Below, in pieces: positions 16,000 to 25,728 of a stretch of 64,000 nt of DNA (position 1 is the stretch's first letter; the number at the start of each line of letters is the position of its first letter). This DNA comes from Imhoffiella purpurea (GTDB taxonomy: Bacteria; Pseudomonadota; Gammaproteobacteria; Chromatiales; Chromatiaceae), in assembly GCF_000585215.1 (NCBI RefSeq), contig NZ_AONC01000016.1, forward strand, positions 1 through 64,000, in the 5' to 3' direction. Under the pieces are notes generated by a model. The model saw nothing but the letters and a program-made list of their open reading frames with translations, did not search any database and was not told the DNA's origin. Made by a program: the position numbers and the translations under genes.

Positions 16000-17361
16000 T
16001 CAGTCCGGGCTCGCCGCATCGAGCGATTCGCGTAGCAGGACCGCCAGGTGACGCGGACGATCGTCGCCATGGGCGCGCATCTGCTGACGGCAGGAGAAGC
16101 CGTTGGCCACCACGCGGGCATCGGGCCTGTCGCGCAGCGTCGGCAATAGACCCTGCTCGGCCATCTCCGAGGCCATGCCGGCATGCTCGGCCTCCAGACC
16201 GAAGGTGCCGGCCATGCCGCAGCAGCCGGCGTCGATGGGCGTGAACTCTTGACCCGGAATCGCCTTCATGACCCGTCGCATCGACTTCATGGCGCCGACC
16301 GCCTTCTGGTGACAGTGACCGTGCACCAGGGTCTCGCCCTCGGGCAGGGCGGCGAGCGGCAGATCCAGATGCTTGGCGGTGATCTCGCGCGCCAGGAACT
16401 CCTCGAACAGCAGAACCTGCTTGCCGAGCTGCTCCACCGTCTCGCCCAGTCCCAGGGCCTGGGCATCGTCGCGCAGCCCCAGCACGCAGGAGGCCTCCAG
16501 CCCGACCAGGATGCGGCCCGCCTCCAGGTGCGGCCGCACCGCCTCGGCCAGCCGCCGGACCTCGTCCCGCGCCTCCTCGATCATGCCCTGGGCCAGATAG
16601 GTCCGGCCGCAGCAGAGCGGACGCGAGGGATCCGGACTGGACTCGGCCGGCTCGGCGATCCGCACCGAATAGCCGCCGGCCTTCAGCACGGCCAGAGCGG
16701 AGTCGGCGATCTCGGGCTCGAAATAACGGGTGAAGGTGTCGACCAGCAGCACCACCTCGGGCCGGCCCTCGACACCCGACGCCACCGGGTCGGTGGGCGT
16801 CGCGAAGGGCTTCGCCACCGGCTCCGGCAGCGGGCAGTCGGCACTCAGCCCCAGCCAGCGTTCGCTCAGACGGGCGAGCCAGGACCAGCGGTTGCGCCAG
16901 CGGATCGGGATCCGCAGCCAGGGGGCGCGATGCAGCCAGCGCGGCGCGTGGGCGAACAACCGGCTGCGCAGACTCAGCCCTCGGCGCGCCGCGCGCTGGG
17001 CCATGTATTCGACCTTGATCAGGGCCATGTCGACGTTGGCCTCGCACTCGCGCTTGCAGCCCTTGCAGGCCACGCAGAGGTCCATGGCCTCGGCCAGCGT
17101 GGGATCCTCGAGCGCGCGTTCGACCAGATCGCTGGAGAGCGCCGTCTTCAGCAGCCTGACCCGCCCACCGGTGGAGAGATGCGGATTGTCGCTGACCTTG
17201 AAGCTCGGACACATGAGCTGCTTGCCATGGGTCTGACACTGGCCGCTGTTGATGCAGACCGCCACGGCCTTGGCGAAGTCGCCGCCGTGCTTGGGGATGT
17301 CGGCATAGGCATCGCCCATTCCGGCGTCCTTGTAGGCCGACCAGTCGAGGTGGGTCTTCAT
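16000..17361 (-). CDS. Fe-S/CCG-domain oxidoreductase subunit without its FAD partner
   Basis: A 453-residue protein related to the C-terminal half of the FAD-linked oxidase plus Fe-S fusion proteins (D-2-hydroxyglutarate or lactate dehydrogenase type). Two [4Fe-4S] motifs are present: CINSGQC with a later CPSF, and CVACKGCKRECEA. Two CCG-type segments follow: LLVDTFTRYFEP with LCCGRTY, and HGHCHQKA with DAGCCGMAG. The usual family has an N-terminal FAD_binding_4 domain of about 450 residues in the same chain; here translation starts at MKTHLDW (17361) and no FAD-oxidase gene lies nearby. It could transfer electrons with an unlinked partner. Substrate unknown. Confidence 0.8.
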   Translation of the reverse strand: MKTHLDWSAYKDAGMGDAYADIPKHGGDFAKAVAVCINSGQCQTHGKQLMCPSFKVSDNPHLSTGGRVRLLKTALSSDLVERALEDPTLAEAMDLCVACKGCKRECEANVDMALIKVEYMAQRAARRGLSLRSRLFAHAPRWLHRAPWLRIPIRWRNRWSWLARLSERWLGLSADCPLPEPVAKPFATPTDPVASGVEGRPEVVLLVDTFTRYFEPEIADSALAVLKAGGYSVRIAEPAESSPDPSRPLCCGRTYLAQGMIEEARDEVRRLAEAVRPHLEAGRILVGLEASCVLGLRDDAQALGLGETVEQLGKQVLLFEEFLAREITAKHLDLPLAALPEGETLVHGHCHQKAVGAMKSMRRVMKAIPGQEFTPIDAGCCGMAGTFGLEAEHAGMASEMAEQGLLPTLRDRPDARVVANGFSCRQQMRAHGDDRPRHLAVLLRESLDAASPD

Positions 17362-17784
17362 CTCCGGTCTCCGATCATGGGCATGGCTCCTATAGGGCCT
17401 CTCGATATGCGAGCGGAACATCCTACACCCTCGAACGGCGGATTGGCGTCGGCGAGAGCCATTCGCTCTTGCATACCTTTTTCGAATGAGCGCCATACAC
17501 CAATCGAATACGCTCGCGGCCGACCATTCATTTAGACGGCCCATGAGAAGGCAAGGACCGCGCTCTCATAGAGACGATACGATCAACTCATGACAGAGGA
17601 TAGGGATTAGAATATCGCCGCCAGCTCGCCAGACCTCGCCCGCTTTCTGAAACCGCATCATCTCGCCAGGATGTCGACGAGGCTCCGTGTCCGGAGCTGA
17701 AGCCGTCGGTTTCGTCTTCGCCATCAGGCACCGACCGATCCGGCGGCGATATGGTGGAACCTATTCCCTCTAGCAGGCTCACAG
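17362..17784. other. 423 bp divergent intergenic region
   Basis: It separates the Fe-S gene (minus) from the chemoreceptor (plus). No gene is supported and no clear sigma-28 or sigma-70 pair stands out. Both promoters should lie here. Confidence 0.4.
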
Positions 17785-19431
17785 ATGAACCTATTACGTC
17801 GTATCAGCATCAATCACAGGCTCTGGCTCATTTCCGGTCTCGTCACGCTCGTATTCTTGATTGGATTCGCCCTCGCCCTTCTCGAAATACGCTCCGTCCT
17901 GATGGAGCAGAAGATCCAGCAGGTCACACGGCTGGTGGAAACGGCCATCAGCATCGCGGTCGACTATCGTCAGCGCGCATCCAGCGGGGAGCTCTCCGAA
18001 GCGGACGCCAAGGCCGCAGCACTGCGCACCCTCTCAGGTCTGCGTTTCGAGGGGAACAATTACTTCTGGGTCAACGACCTGGACGGCGACTGCGTCATGC
18101 AGCCCTTCAAGCCCGAACTCACCGGCAAGAGCCTGTTGTCGATCAAGGACTCCAACGGCAAGCTCTATCACAAGGAGATGTGGCAGAAGGCGCGCGACGA
18201 GGGCAAGGGCATGGTGACCTACGCCTGGCCCAGGGGCGGCGAGACCAAGCCCGAACCCAAGATCGCCTACATCGAGACCTTCGGCGACTGGCAATGGGTG
18301 ATCGGCGCGGGAATCTATGTCGACGACGTCGACGCAGCCTTCGAGAAGAACGTCATGATCGTGGCCGGAGTCGGCGTACCTCTCCTGCTGGGCCTGATCC
18401 TGGTCACCACCCTGACCTCGCGCTCCGTGGTCAGACCCATCCATGACGCGGCGCTCACCATGGTGGACATCGCCCAAGGCGATGGGGACCTCACACGGCG
18501 GCTGGACACCGGCGGACGGGACGAGATCACCGAGATGGCATCCGGCTTCAACCAGTTCGCCGGCAAGACCGAACGCATGGTGATCGCCGTCGGACAGGCG
18601 ACCACCGAGATCGCCTCGGCGGCCGAGGAGCTCTCGGCGGTAACCGAGTCCAACCGCGTCAGCATGGACCGTCAGCACAACGAGACCCAGCAGGTCGCCG
18701 CGGCCGTGACCGAGATGTCCGCGACCATCAAGGAGATCGCCAAGAATGCGGAGGATGCCGCTGCGGCCGCCCAGGATGCCGACGGTTATTCGCACTCCAG
18801 CGGCGAGACGGTCGACCGGGTGATGCGGGCCAATCAGCGTCTCGCGTCGGAGGTCGAACAGATCGCCGAGCGGATCCGGCGCTTCAACGACGAGAGCGTC
18901 GCCATCGGCAGCGTGGTGGACGTGATTCGCGGCATCGCCGAGCAGACCAATCTGCTCGCCCTGAACGCCGCCATCGAGGCGGCCCGCGCCGGAGAGATGG
19001 GACGCGGCTTCGCCGTGGTCGCGGCCGAGGTCCGCAGCCTGGCCAACCGGACCCAGGTGTCGACCAGCGAAATCCAGACGATGATCGAGCGGCTGCGCAC
19101 GGGGGCCCAGGAGGCCGTCACCGCGATCGGGCAGGGAGAGGATCTGACCCGGGAGACGCTGGCACAGGCGACTCAGGCTCAGCAGTCGCTGGAGCAGATC
19201 GTGCGGTCCATCGGCACCATTCGAGATATGAACACCCAGATCGCGAGCGCCGCCGAAGAGCAGGCGACCGCCGCGTCCGAGATCGACCGCAGCGTGGTCA
19301 ACATCTCGGACCTCTCCACCGAGTCGGCGAGGAACACGGAGCATACGGCCACGTCCAGCCTCGAGCTCTCGAGACTGGGTTCCGAGCTGCATACCCTGGT
19401 CAGCCAATTCAAGGTCGGCACCGCGACCTGA
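17785..19431 (+). CDS. Methyl-accepting chemotaxis protein with periplasmic Cache domain
   Basis: A 548-residue transmembrane chemoreceptor. TM1 is about residues 13-33. A periplasmic single-Cache (sCache_2-like) domain spans about 40-185, including the [12 protein letters not shown] and [12 protein letters not shown] motifs. TM2 is about 190-212 ([20 protein letters not shown]), then a HAMP domain. The cytoplasmic signalling region has the hairpin tip [20 protein letters not shown] and [20 protein letters not shown]. It would modulate a CheA kinase in response to a small ligand, often an organic acid. No C-terminal CheR-docking pentapeptide is seen. It stands alone, and a strong bidirectional terminator follows. 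Confidence 0.93.
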   Translation: MNLLRRISINHRLWLISGLVTLVFLIGFALALLEIRSVLMEQKIQQVTRLVETAISIAVDYRQRASSGELSEADAKAAALRTLSGLRFEGNNYFWVNDLDGDCVMQPFKPELTGKSLLSIKDSNGKLYHKEMWQKARDEGKGMVTYAWPRGGETKPEPKIAYIETFGDWQWVIGAGIYVDDVDAAFEKNVMIVAGVGVPLLLGLILVTTLTSRSVVRPIHDAALTMVDIAQGDGDLTRRLDTGGRDEITEMASGFNQFAGKTERMVIAVGQATTEIASAAEELSAVTESNRVSMDRQHNETQQVAAAVTEMSATIKEIAKNAEDAAAAAQDADGYSHSSGETVDRVMRANQRLASEVEQIAERIRRFNDESVAIGSVVDVIRGIAEQTNLLALNAAIEAARAGEMGRGFAVVAAEVRSLANRTQVSTSEIQTMIERLRTGAQEAVTAIGQGEDLTRETLAQATQAQQSLEQIVRSIGTIRDMNTQIASAAEEQATAASEIDRSVVNISDLSTESARNTEHTATSSLELSRLGSELHTLVSQFKVGTAT

Positions 19432-19442
19432 GCCGGACCCGC

Positions 19443-19470
19443 GGGGAGCGCCGGACGTCCGGCGCTCCCC
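19443..19470. terminator. Perfect 28 bp palindrome between convergent genes
   Basis: GGGGAGCGCCGGAC at 19443-19456 is followed directly by its complement to 19470, a 12-14 bp GC-rich stem with a minimal loop. It lies between the stops of the chemoreceptor and STAS genes and should act in both directions. There is no T run. Confidence 0.7.
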
Positions 19471-19504
19471 GAGCAACCCCGGCCAGGAAAGCGCCGGCGG
19501 CCTC

Positions 19505-19837
19505 CTAGAGCGCGGCGACGGCCTTGTCCAGCGTCTTGCCGATCTTCACGACCATCTTGAAACCGCTGATATCCAAGACCTCGAGGATGTGCGAATTGGC
19601 ATTGCAGACGCCGACCCCTCCGCCTCGCTTGTCGACGCTCTTGGCCGCCTTGAGCAGGACGCGGAGTCCGGCACTGGAGACATAGTTGGTCCGCTGGAAA
19701 TCGAACACGATCTTGGTCGTCCCGGTATCGATGTGCGCCATGACATCCTTTTCGACTCCAGGGGCGCTGATGGTATCGAGACGTTCGAACGGCATGACCA
19801 CCAGGACATCGTCTTGGAGCTTGTATTCTGCTGTCAC
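19505..19837 (-). CDS. Single-domain STAS protein (anti-sigma factor antagonist type)
   Basis: A 110-residue STAS domain from GTG 19837, with GAGG 7 nt before it; a further-upstream start would add a non-conserved extension. The VVMPFERLDTISAPGVEKDV strand-helix and the phospho-acceptor loop (NYVSSAGLRVLLKAAK) are typical. The Ser in SSAG is the residue phosphorylated by a partner kinase in SpoIIAA-like proteins. The partner anti-sigma kinase and phosphatase are not in this window. It converges on the chemoreceptor gene. Role is probably general signalling; it is cytosolic. Confidence 0.9.
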   Translation of the reverse strand: MTAEYKLQDDVLVVMPFERLDTISAPGVEKDVMAHIDTGTTKIVFDFQRTNYVSSAGLRVLLKAAKSVDKRGGGVGVCNANSHILEVLDISGFKMVVKIGKTLDKAVAAL

Positions 19838-20105
19838 TGTACTTCCTCTGGTTCGAAGAGAGATGGATGTCTGTCGGTGCGGGCTCTTCATGGACACGCC
19901 GGCGAGCAAGATCGGCGCCATCCAGGGTATGAATCTCAAGTAAGATAGCACGTCGTCAAGACGCTCCGGATAGCCGCGGAGCCTTCATTGAGCTCGATGT
20001 GCCGATCGAGCTCGTCGACCGATCGGGAGCATGGACGGCGCACCGCCGAGCAGATGCATCGGCTACTCATCTGGCGCGCACGTCACGAACGAGGTGAATT
20101 CCGGT

Positions 20106-20705
20106 ATGACTCAAGAATCCACGCCCCGAGGGCATGAAGACTCGCTCTCATTGCTGGTTTTTCGAATCATGGAGGAGCGGCTGCAAGCGACGGTCATCCG
20201 CGAGGAAGAGACCGACTACCAAGGCGTTCGCGACAGCCGCCGCACCCAGATCATCGGGCGCGTCGCCCTGGTGCTCGTTGCGACTCTCACCCCGCCCGTC
20301 TTCTATCTCATCTGGACGCTGGTGGGGTCCATGGGCGTCATCACCGACCGCATGGAATCCATGAAGACCCAGGTCTCCAGCATGCGCACGGACTTCGACG
20401 AGGTCAGCGCCCGGATGGCGAGCATGGAGGGATCGGTCTCGCGCATGTCCGAGAACATCGCCGTGATCCCACCGATGGAGGAGCGAGTGAAGGGCATGCG
20501 CGACGACTTCGGGGTGATGCGCGGCGCGATGGGCGGCATTCGGCCGAACGTCACCGAGATCGACCGCACGCTCGGCGTCATGGAGCAGGACATGGCACAG
20601 ATGAGCCATGTCTTCGGCTTTCTCAATCGCGACGTCTTCATGATGCGGCACAACGTGAACCGCATGAGCAGTCCGATGCGGATGTTCCCCTTCTTCGGTC
20701 AATAG
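20106..20705 (+). CDS. Methionine-rich membrane-anchored coiled-coil protein, paralogue 1
   Basis: A 199-residue protein from ATG 20106, with GAGGT 10 nt upstream. A hydrophilic N-terminus (1-55) is followed by one transmembrane helix (about 60-80, VALVLVATLTPPVFYLIWTL) and a long helical tail. The tail is rich in Met at about 7-residue spacing (DRMESMKTQVSSMR, RMASMEGSVSRM, MRGAMGG, DMAQM, SSPMRMFP). It is paralogous to the next gene. This looks like a membrane-tethered trimer or dimer of helices with Met on one face. Adjacent to an RND efflux system, it may be an accessory subunit. Family not recognised. Confidence 0.6.
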   Translation: MTQESTPRGHEDSLSLLVFRIMEERLQATVIREEETDYQGVRDSRRTQIIGRVALVLVATLTPPVFYLIWTLVGSMGVITDRMESMKTQVSSMRTDFDEVSARMASMEGSVSRMSENIAVIPPMEERVKGMRDDFGVMRGAMGGIRPNVTEIDRTLGVMEQDMAQMSHVFGFLNRDVFMMRHNVNRMSSPMRMFPFFGQ

Positions 20706-20716
20706 AGGAGCCTTCG

Positions 20717-21283
20717 ATGAGCCCAGAAGAACGGGAGCAGGCCGAGCAGATGGCCAATCGCTTCATGGATCTCCATGAGGATCTGCTCTTCATCCACAAG
20801 CACAGTCTGGTTCGCAACTCGGCGCGGGTGAACAACATCATCCGCTATGCGATGGTCGGCATGGCGGTCCTGATGCTGTCGATGCTCGCCTTGGTCGCCA
20901 CCTTCACCACCCGCATGGACAGCATCACCCAATACATGGTGACCATGGCGGAGGACATGCAGGGAATGCGCGAGGACTTCGGCCTGGTGACCGAGCGCAT
21001 GCGGTCCATGGAGCAGGCCGTGACCCGGATGGATCGGCACGTCTCGCCGATGCCCTCGATGCTGGTCTCGGTCGACGGCATGGGCGGAGAGATGCACCTG
21101 ATGCGCGACGACCTGGTCGCGGTCTCCGACAGCATGCAGCGGATTCAGGACCGCATGGTCTCGATGGGCCGCTATCTGCAGGACATGGACCGCAAGATGA
21201 TCGATCTCAGCGGGGCGGTCGGCGGCATCGGATCGGATGTCGATGTCATGTCCAGGCCCATGTCGATCCTTCCCAACAACTGA
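20717..21283 (+). CDS. Methionine-rich membrane-anchored coiled-coil protein, paralogue 2
   Basis: A 188-residue protein with one transmembrane helix (about 40-62, AMVGMAVLMLSMLALVATF) and a Met-rich helical tail. The tail of about 122 residues has about 20 Met, near 16 per cent. It shares spacing and motifs with paralogue 1 (MREDFGLVTERM, RSMEQAVTRM, and a C-terminal SRPMS like SSPMR). The gene starts 11 nt after paralogue 1, then the adaptor and pump follow on the same strand, so all four may form one operon. Possible roles are metal handling or assembly of the RND complex. Function is not established from sequence. Confidence 0.6.
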   Translation: MSPEEREQAEQMANRFMDLHEDLLFIHKHSLVRNSARVNNIIRYAMVGMAVLMLSMLALVATFTTRMDSITQYMVTMAEDMQGMREDFGLVTERMRSMEQAVTRMDRHVSPMPSMLVSVDGMGGEMHLMRDDLVAVSDSMQRIQDRMVSMGRYLQDMDRKMIDLSGAVGGIGSDVDVMSRPMSILPNN

Positions 21284-21377
21284 TCGACACCGCAACCGGC
21301 GCGAGGTGCGGCGAACGCGTGTTCGCCAAGGGCACCTTGCGATTCATACCCTACGACTCGAAAGGGGCTCTACGATC

Positions 21378-22451
21378 ATGAAGCGAAGCGTGAGACGTCT
21401 CACCCTCTGCGCCTTGGGCGTCTGGTTGGCATTCGATCAGTTCGCGCTGGCCGACTCGGAGCTGGAAACGGCGGTCGTCGAGCAGCGCACCGTGCCGCGC
21501 GAGTATCGGCTCGACGGCATCGTCGAGGCCGTGAACCGGGGCACCATCTCGGCCCAGACCCAGGGCGAGGTGCTCGAAATCTTCTACGACGTCGACGACT
21601 TCGTCGAGGAGGGCAGCCTCGTCATCCGGCTCAAGGATACGGCCCAGCGCGCCCGCGTCGCTCAGGCCACCGCCCAGCTCAAGGCGGCCGCCGCGCGTCT
21701 GCAGCAGGCGCGCGACGATCACGAGCGGATCAGCGGCCTCTTCGCCAAGAAGGCGGTGTCGCGCTCGGCGATGGACGGTGCCGAAGCCGAGCTGAAGACG
21801 GCCCAGGCCAACCAGGAGTCGGCGAGCTCGGCCCTGGACGAGGCTCGGGAGCAGCTCGCCTACACCCGGATCGAGGCGCCCTACAGGGGCATCGTGACCG
21901 AGCGACACGTGGAGGTCGGCGAGATCGTCCAGCCGGGAACCCCGCTCATCACCGGCATCTCGCTCAGCGAGCTGCGCGTCGTGATCGACGTGCCCCAGAG
22001 CGTCATCGCCCAGGTGCGCGCACTCTCAGAGGCACGCGTCTATGTCGGCGACCGGGCCGTCGAGCCGGAGAAGATCACCTTCTCGCCGGTGGCGGACGCG
22101 GGCTCCAACACCTTCATGGTACGGCTCGATCTGCCGCCGATCTCGCAGCCCCTATTCCCCGGCATGTTCGTCAAGGCCGGTCTCATCATCGGCAAGAACG
22201 ACGCTTTGCTGGTACCGAAGCAGGCGGTCGTCCATCGCTCCGAGGTCACCGGGGTCTACAGCCTGCGCGAGAACGGCGACATCCGCTTCCGGCACATCCG
22301 CACCGGACGCGAGCTCGGAGACGCGCTCGTGGTGCTGACCGGCCTCGCGAAGGACGACCGGGTCGCTCTCGATCCGGTCGCCGCCGGGATCCGCCTGCAC
22401 GAGCAGCTCGAACAGGCGCGCGCGGCCGCGGGGGAGGGTCACGATGGCTGA
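21378..22451 (+). CDS. RND efflux periplasmic adaptor (membrane fusion protein)
   Basis: A 357-residue HlyD/AcrA-family adaptor. Residues 1-26 are a signal peptide (LCALGVWLAFDQFALA) without a lipobox Cys. A barrel-sandwich domain (GTISAQTQGEVLEIFYDVDD), an alpha-hairpin (about 95-150, Ala/Gln/Glu-rich) and RIEAPYRGIVTERHVEVGEIV follow, then beta-barrel and MP domains ending near PVAAGIRLHEQL. It links the inner-membrane pump to an outer-membrane channel, which is not encoded here. Its stop overlaps the pump start by 8 nt, so the two are coupled. Confidence 0.93.
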   Translation: MKRSVRRLTLCALGVWLAFDQFALADSELETAVVEQRTVPREYRLDGIVEAVNRGTISAQTQGEVLEIFYDVDDFVEEGSLVIRLKDTAQRARVAQATAQLKAAAARLQQARDDHERISGLFAKKAVSRSAMDGAEAELKTAQANQESASSALDEAREQLAYTRIEAPYRGIVTERHVEVGEIVQPGTPLITGISLSELRVVIDVPQSVIAQVRALSEARVYVGDRAVEPEKITFSPVADAGSNTFMVRLDLPPISQPLFPGMFVKAGLIIGKNDALLVPKQAVVHRSEVTGVYSLRENGDIRFRHIRTGRELGDALVVLTGLAKDDRVALDPVAAGIRLHEQLEQARAAAGEGHDG

Positions 22452-25400
22452 GTCCCTGGGCCTCTCGGGCCAGATCGCCAAGCGGTTCCAGGACACCCAG
22501 ATCACGCCGCTGCTGGCGCTGGTCGGACTGCTCCTGGGGATCTTCGCGCTCGCCATCACACCGCGCGAGGAAGAACCCCAGATCGACGTCACCTTCGCGG
22601 ATATCTTCATCGCCTTCCCGGGCGCCTCGCCCGCCGAGGTCGAGCATCTCATCGCCGGACCAGCCGAGCAGGTGCTGTCCGAGATCGGCGGCATCGATCA
22701 TATCTACTCGGTCTCCCGGCCCGGCATGGCCATCGTCACGGTCGCCTACGAGGTGGGCGAGGATCAGACCCAGGCCATCCTCCAGCTCTTCAACAAGGTC
22801 TATTCGAATCAGGACTGGCTGCCGGCCAATCTCGGGGTGTCGCAGCCGATCGTGAAGCCCAAGGGCATCGACGACGTTCCCATCATCACCGCGACCCTCT
22901 GGTCGCCGGGTCCCGAGGTGGGGGCCTACGCGCTCGGCCAGGTCGCCCATGCGATCGAGCAGGAGATCAAGCGCGTCCCAGGCACCCGGGACGTCTACTC
23001 GGTCGGGGCGCGCGAGCAGGTCGTGCGGGTGGTGCTCGACCCCCAGGCCATGTCCGCGCACGAGCTCGACCTGGACAGCCTGCGCCAGGCCCTGCAGAGC
23101 GCCAACCGGGTGCGCGACCAGATCGGCGTGCCGGTGAACGACAGGGAGCTGATCGTCCAGGCCGGCGACTTCCTGAGCTCTGCGGACGAGATCGGGTCGC
23201 TGGTGGTCGGGCTGCACGGCGGACGCCCGGTCTTCCTGCGCGATGTCGCCAGCATCGAGCACGGCCCGGCGGTGCCCGCGACCTATGTCGGCATCGGCGC
23301 CGGTCCAGGCGCCGCCGACGCATCGCTCGGCCAGGTGGGCGAGGTGCCGGCCGTCACCATCGCCGTGGCCAAGCAGGCGGGCGTCAATGCCGTGAGCGTG
23401 GCCGAGGAGGTGATCGAGCGCTTCGCCCAGCTCGAAGGCACCTTCATTCCGGACGGGATCCAGGTCACGGTCACGCGCAACTACGGGGCGACCGCCGACT
23501 ACAAGGCCAGGAAGCTCATCAGCAAGCTGACCTTCGCGACCCTCTCCGTGGTCGCTCTGGTGCTGCTGACCGTCGGCTGGCGCGAGTCGATCATCGTCGG
23601 TGCGGCCGTGGTGGTGACGCTGGCGCTTACCCTCTTCGCCTCCTGGGCCTGGGGCTTCACGCTCAACCGCGTCTCCCTGTTCGCGCTCATCTTCTCGATC
23701 GGCATCCTGGTCGACGACGCCATCGTCGTGGTCGAGAACATCCATCGTCACATGGCGCTCAGCGACAAGCCGCTGCTCAAGCTCATCCCCGGCGCCGTCG
23801 ACGAGGTCGGGGGGCCGACGATCCTCGCCACCTTCACCGTCATCGCCGCCCTGCTGCCCATGGCCTTCGTCACGGGTCTGATGGGTCCCTACATGAGCCC
23901 CATCCCCATCAACGCCTCGACCGGAATGCTGATCTCGCTGCTGGTGGCCTTCGTCTTCACACCCTGGATGACCAACTTCATGCTCGGCGGACGCCGGGCC
24001 GCGCATCAGGGGGACGGGCACCCGGACGCCAAGCACGGTGCGCTCGACCGGCTCTTCGGCGTGCTCATCGGTCCCTTCCTCGCTGGCGGGCGCGGTCTGC
24101 TCAACCGCTGGCTGCTGCTCGGATCGGTGCTGGTCCTGATCGGGCTCTCGATGCTCCTGGTCGTCAACAAGGCGGTCGTCCTCAAGATGCTGCCCTTCGA
24201 CAACAAGTCCGAGTTCCAGGTCGTCCTGGACATGCCGGAGGGGACCAGCCTGGAACGCACCGACCAGGTGATCTCGGAGATGTCCGCCTATCTGCGTCAA
24301 GTGCCCGAGGTCAGCGACTACCAGACCTACGTCGGCACCGCCTCGCCGATCAATTTCAACGGACTGGTCCGTCAGTACTATCTGCGCGAGGGGGCGAACC
24401 TCGGCGACATCCAGGTCAATCTGGTCGACAAGCACCATCGCGAGCGCAAGTCGCACGAGATCGCGCGCGATCTGCGCGCCCCGCTGCAGGAGATCGCCAC
24501 GGCCTACGGCGGGAACGCCAAGATCGTCGAGATCCCGCCGGGACCGCCGGTGCTCTCGCCACTGGTCGGCGAGATCTACGGGATCGACTACGAGGGGCAG
24601 ATCGCGGTCGCCAAGCAGGTCCGGGAGATCTTCGCCTCGACCCCGGACATCGTCGACGTCGACGACTCGGTCGAGTATCCGGCCGACAAGCTGATGATCC
24701 GTGTCGACCGCGAGAAGGCCGGCCGGCTCGGCGTCTCCCAGTCGGCCATCGCGGATGCCCTGGCGGCGGTGCTCGACGGCGAGGACATGAGCTATCTGCA
24801 CGGCGACAACCTCAAGTACGCAGTCCCGATCCGGGTCCAGTACCGCGAGGCCGACCGGGCCGAGCTGGAGCAGACCCTGGCCCTGAGGCTGCGCTCGCGG
24901 ACCGGCGAGCTGGTGCCGCTCTCCGAGCTGGTCCAACTGGAACCGACCCACCGGACGCACAGCATCAACCACAAGGATCTGCTGCCGGTGGTCTATGTCA
25001 CGGGCGACATGGCGGGCCGCACCGACAGCCCGCTCTACGGCATGGCCGCGATCGACGAGCGGCTGGAGCAGGAGCTGGGTCTGCCGCAGTGGTATGTCAG
25101 CAAGCCGGACAACCCCTATCGCTATAGCCTCAAGTGGGACGGCGAGTGGCAGGTCACCTACGAGACCTTCCGCGACATGGGCATCGCCTATGGCGTGGGG
25201 CTGCTGCTCATCTATCTGCTGGTCGTCGCCCAGTTCCGCTCCTACGTGGTGCCCCTGGTCATCATGGCGCCCATCCCGCTGACCGTCATCGGCATCCTCC
25301 CCGGGCACGCCCTGCTGGGCGCCCAGTTCACCGCGACCTCCATGATCGGGATGATCGCCCTGGCCGGGATCATCGTCCGCAACTCCATCCTGCTGGTGGA

Positions 25401-25674
25401 CTTCATCAATCAGCAGGTCCGGGAGGAGGGGATGTCCTTCGAGGACGCGGTCATCCGCTCCTCGGTGGTGCGGGCCAAGCCCATCGCACTGACGGCGGTG
25501 GCCGCCATGGCCGGCGCGGTCTTCATCCTCGACGACCCCATCTTCTCGGGGCTCGCGGTGTCCCTGCTGTTCGGTCTGCTGATCTCGACCCTGCTGACGC
25601 TGGTCGTGATCCCGGTGGTCTACTATGGGGTGATGCGCAAGCGGGTCGAGTGGATCCGCACCGCGACGGGCTGA
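22444..25674 (+). CDS. RND-family efflux transporter, inner-membrane pump
   Basis: A 1076-residue RND protein, typical HAE length. It has the N-terminal TM helix (LLALVGLLLGIFALAI), two large periplasmic loops, and the 12-TM topology with the proton-relay Asp pair in TM4 (GILVDDAIVVVENI) and the second-half TM motif (GMIALAGIIVRNSILLVDFI). The substrate could be a drug, lipid, dye or metal; the sequence alone does not say. It is translationally coupled to the adaptor. The Met-rich paralogues upstream might broaden or regulate it. A hairpin separates its stop from aprA. Confidence 0.95.
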   Translation: MAESLGLSGQIAKRFQDTQITPLLALVGLLLGIFALAITPREEEPQIDVTFADIFIAFPGASPAEVEHLIAGPAEQVLSEIGGIDHIYSVSRPGMAIVTVAYEVGEDQTQAILQLFNKVYSNQDWLPANLGVSQPIVKPKGIDDVPIITATLWSPGPEVGAYALGQVAHAIEQEIKRVPGTRDVYSVGAREQVVRVVLDPQAMSAHELDLDSLRQALQSANRVRDQIGVPVNDRELIVQAGDFLSSADEIGSLVVGLHGGRPVFLRDVASIEHGPAVPATYVGIGAGPGAADASLGQVGEVPAVTIAVAKQAGVNAVSVAEEVIERFAQLEGTFIPDGIQVTVTRNYGATADYKARKLISKLTFATLSVVALVLLTVGWRESIIVGAAVVVTLALTLFASWAWGFTLNRVSLFALIFSIGILVDDAIVVVENIHRHMALSDKPLLKLIPGAVDEVGGPTILATFTVIAALLPMAFVTGLMGPYMSPIPINASTGMLISLLVAFVFTPWMTNFMLGGRRAAHQGDGHPDAKHGALDRLFGVLIGPFLAGGRGLLNRWLLLGSVLVLIGLSMLLVVNKAVVLKMLPFDNKSEFQVVLDMPEGTSLERTDQVISEMSAYLRQVPEVSDYQTYVGTASPINFNGLVRQYYLREGANLGDIQVNLVDKHHRERKSHEIARDLRAPLQEIATAYGGNAKIVEIPPGPPVLSPLVGEIYGIDYEGQIAVAKQVREIFASTPDIVDVDDSVEYPADKLMIRVDREKAGRLGVSQSAIADALAAVLDGEDMSYLHGDNLKYAVPIRVQYREADRAELEQTLALRLRSRTGELVPLSELVQLEPTHRTHSINHKDLLPVVYVTGDMAGRTDSPLYGMAAIDERLEQELGLPQWYVSKPDNPYRYSLKWDGEWQVTYETFRDMGIAYGVGLLLIYLLVVAQFRSYVVPLVIMAPIPLTVIGILPGHALLGAQFTATSMIGMIALAGIIVRNSILLVDFINQQVREEGMSFEDAVIRSSVVRAKPIALTAVAAMAGAVFILDDPIFSGLAVSLLFGLLISTLLTLVVIPVVYYGVMRKRVEWIRTATG

Positions 25675-25680
25675 TCGCAT

Positions 25681-25721
25681 CCTCACGCCGCCGGTGCGGC
25701 ATCGGCCGCCCCGGCGTGAGG
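25681..25721. terminator. Bidirectional hairpin between the RND gene and aprA
   Basis: CCTCACGCCG (25681-25690) pairs with CGGCGTGAGG (25712-25721), 10 bp, with an inner GCGGC/GCCGC stem. It lies between the convergent stops at 25674 and 25729. No T run, so termination by stem strength or Rho is assumed. Confidence 0.6.
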
Positions 25722-25728
25722 ACGTGCC

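Noticed and set aside
22246-25686. 1146-codon minus-strand open frame opposite the RND pump
   Set aside because: It is the mirror of a high-GC gene, with His/Asp/Gly/Arg-rich composition and no domain.
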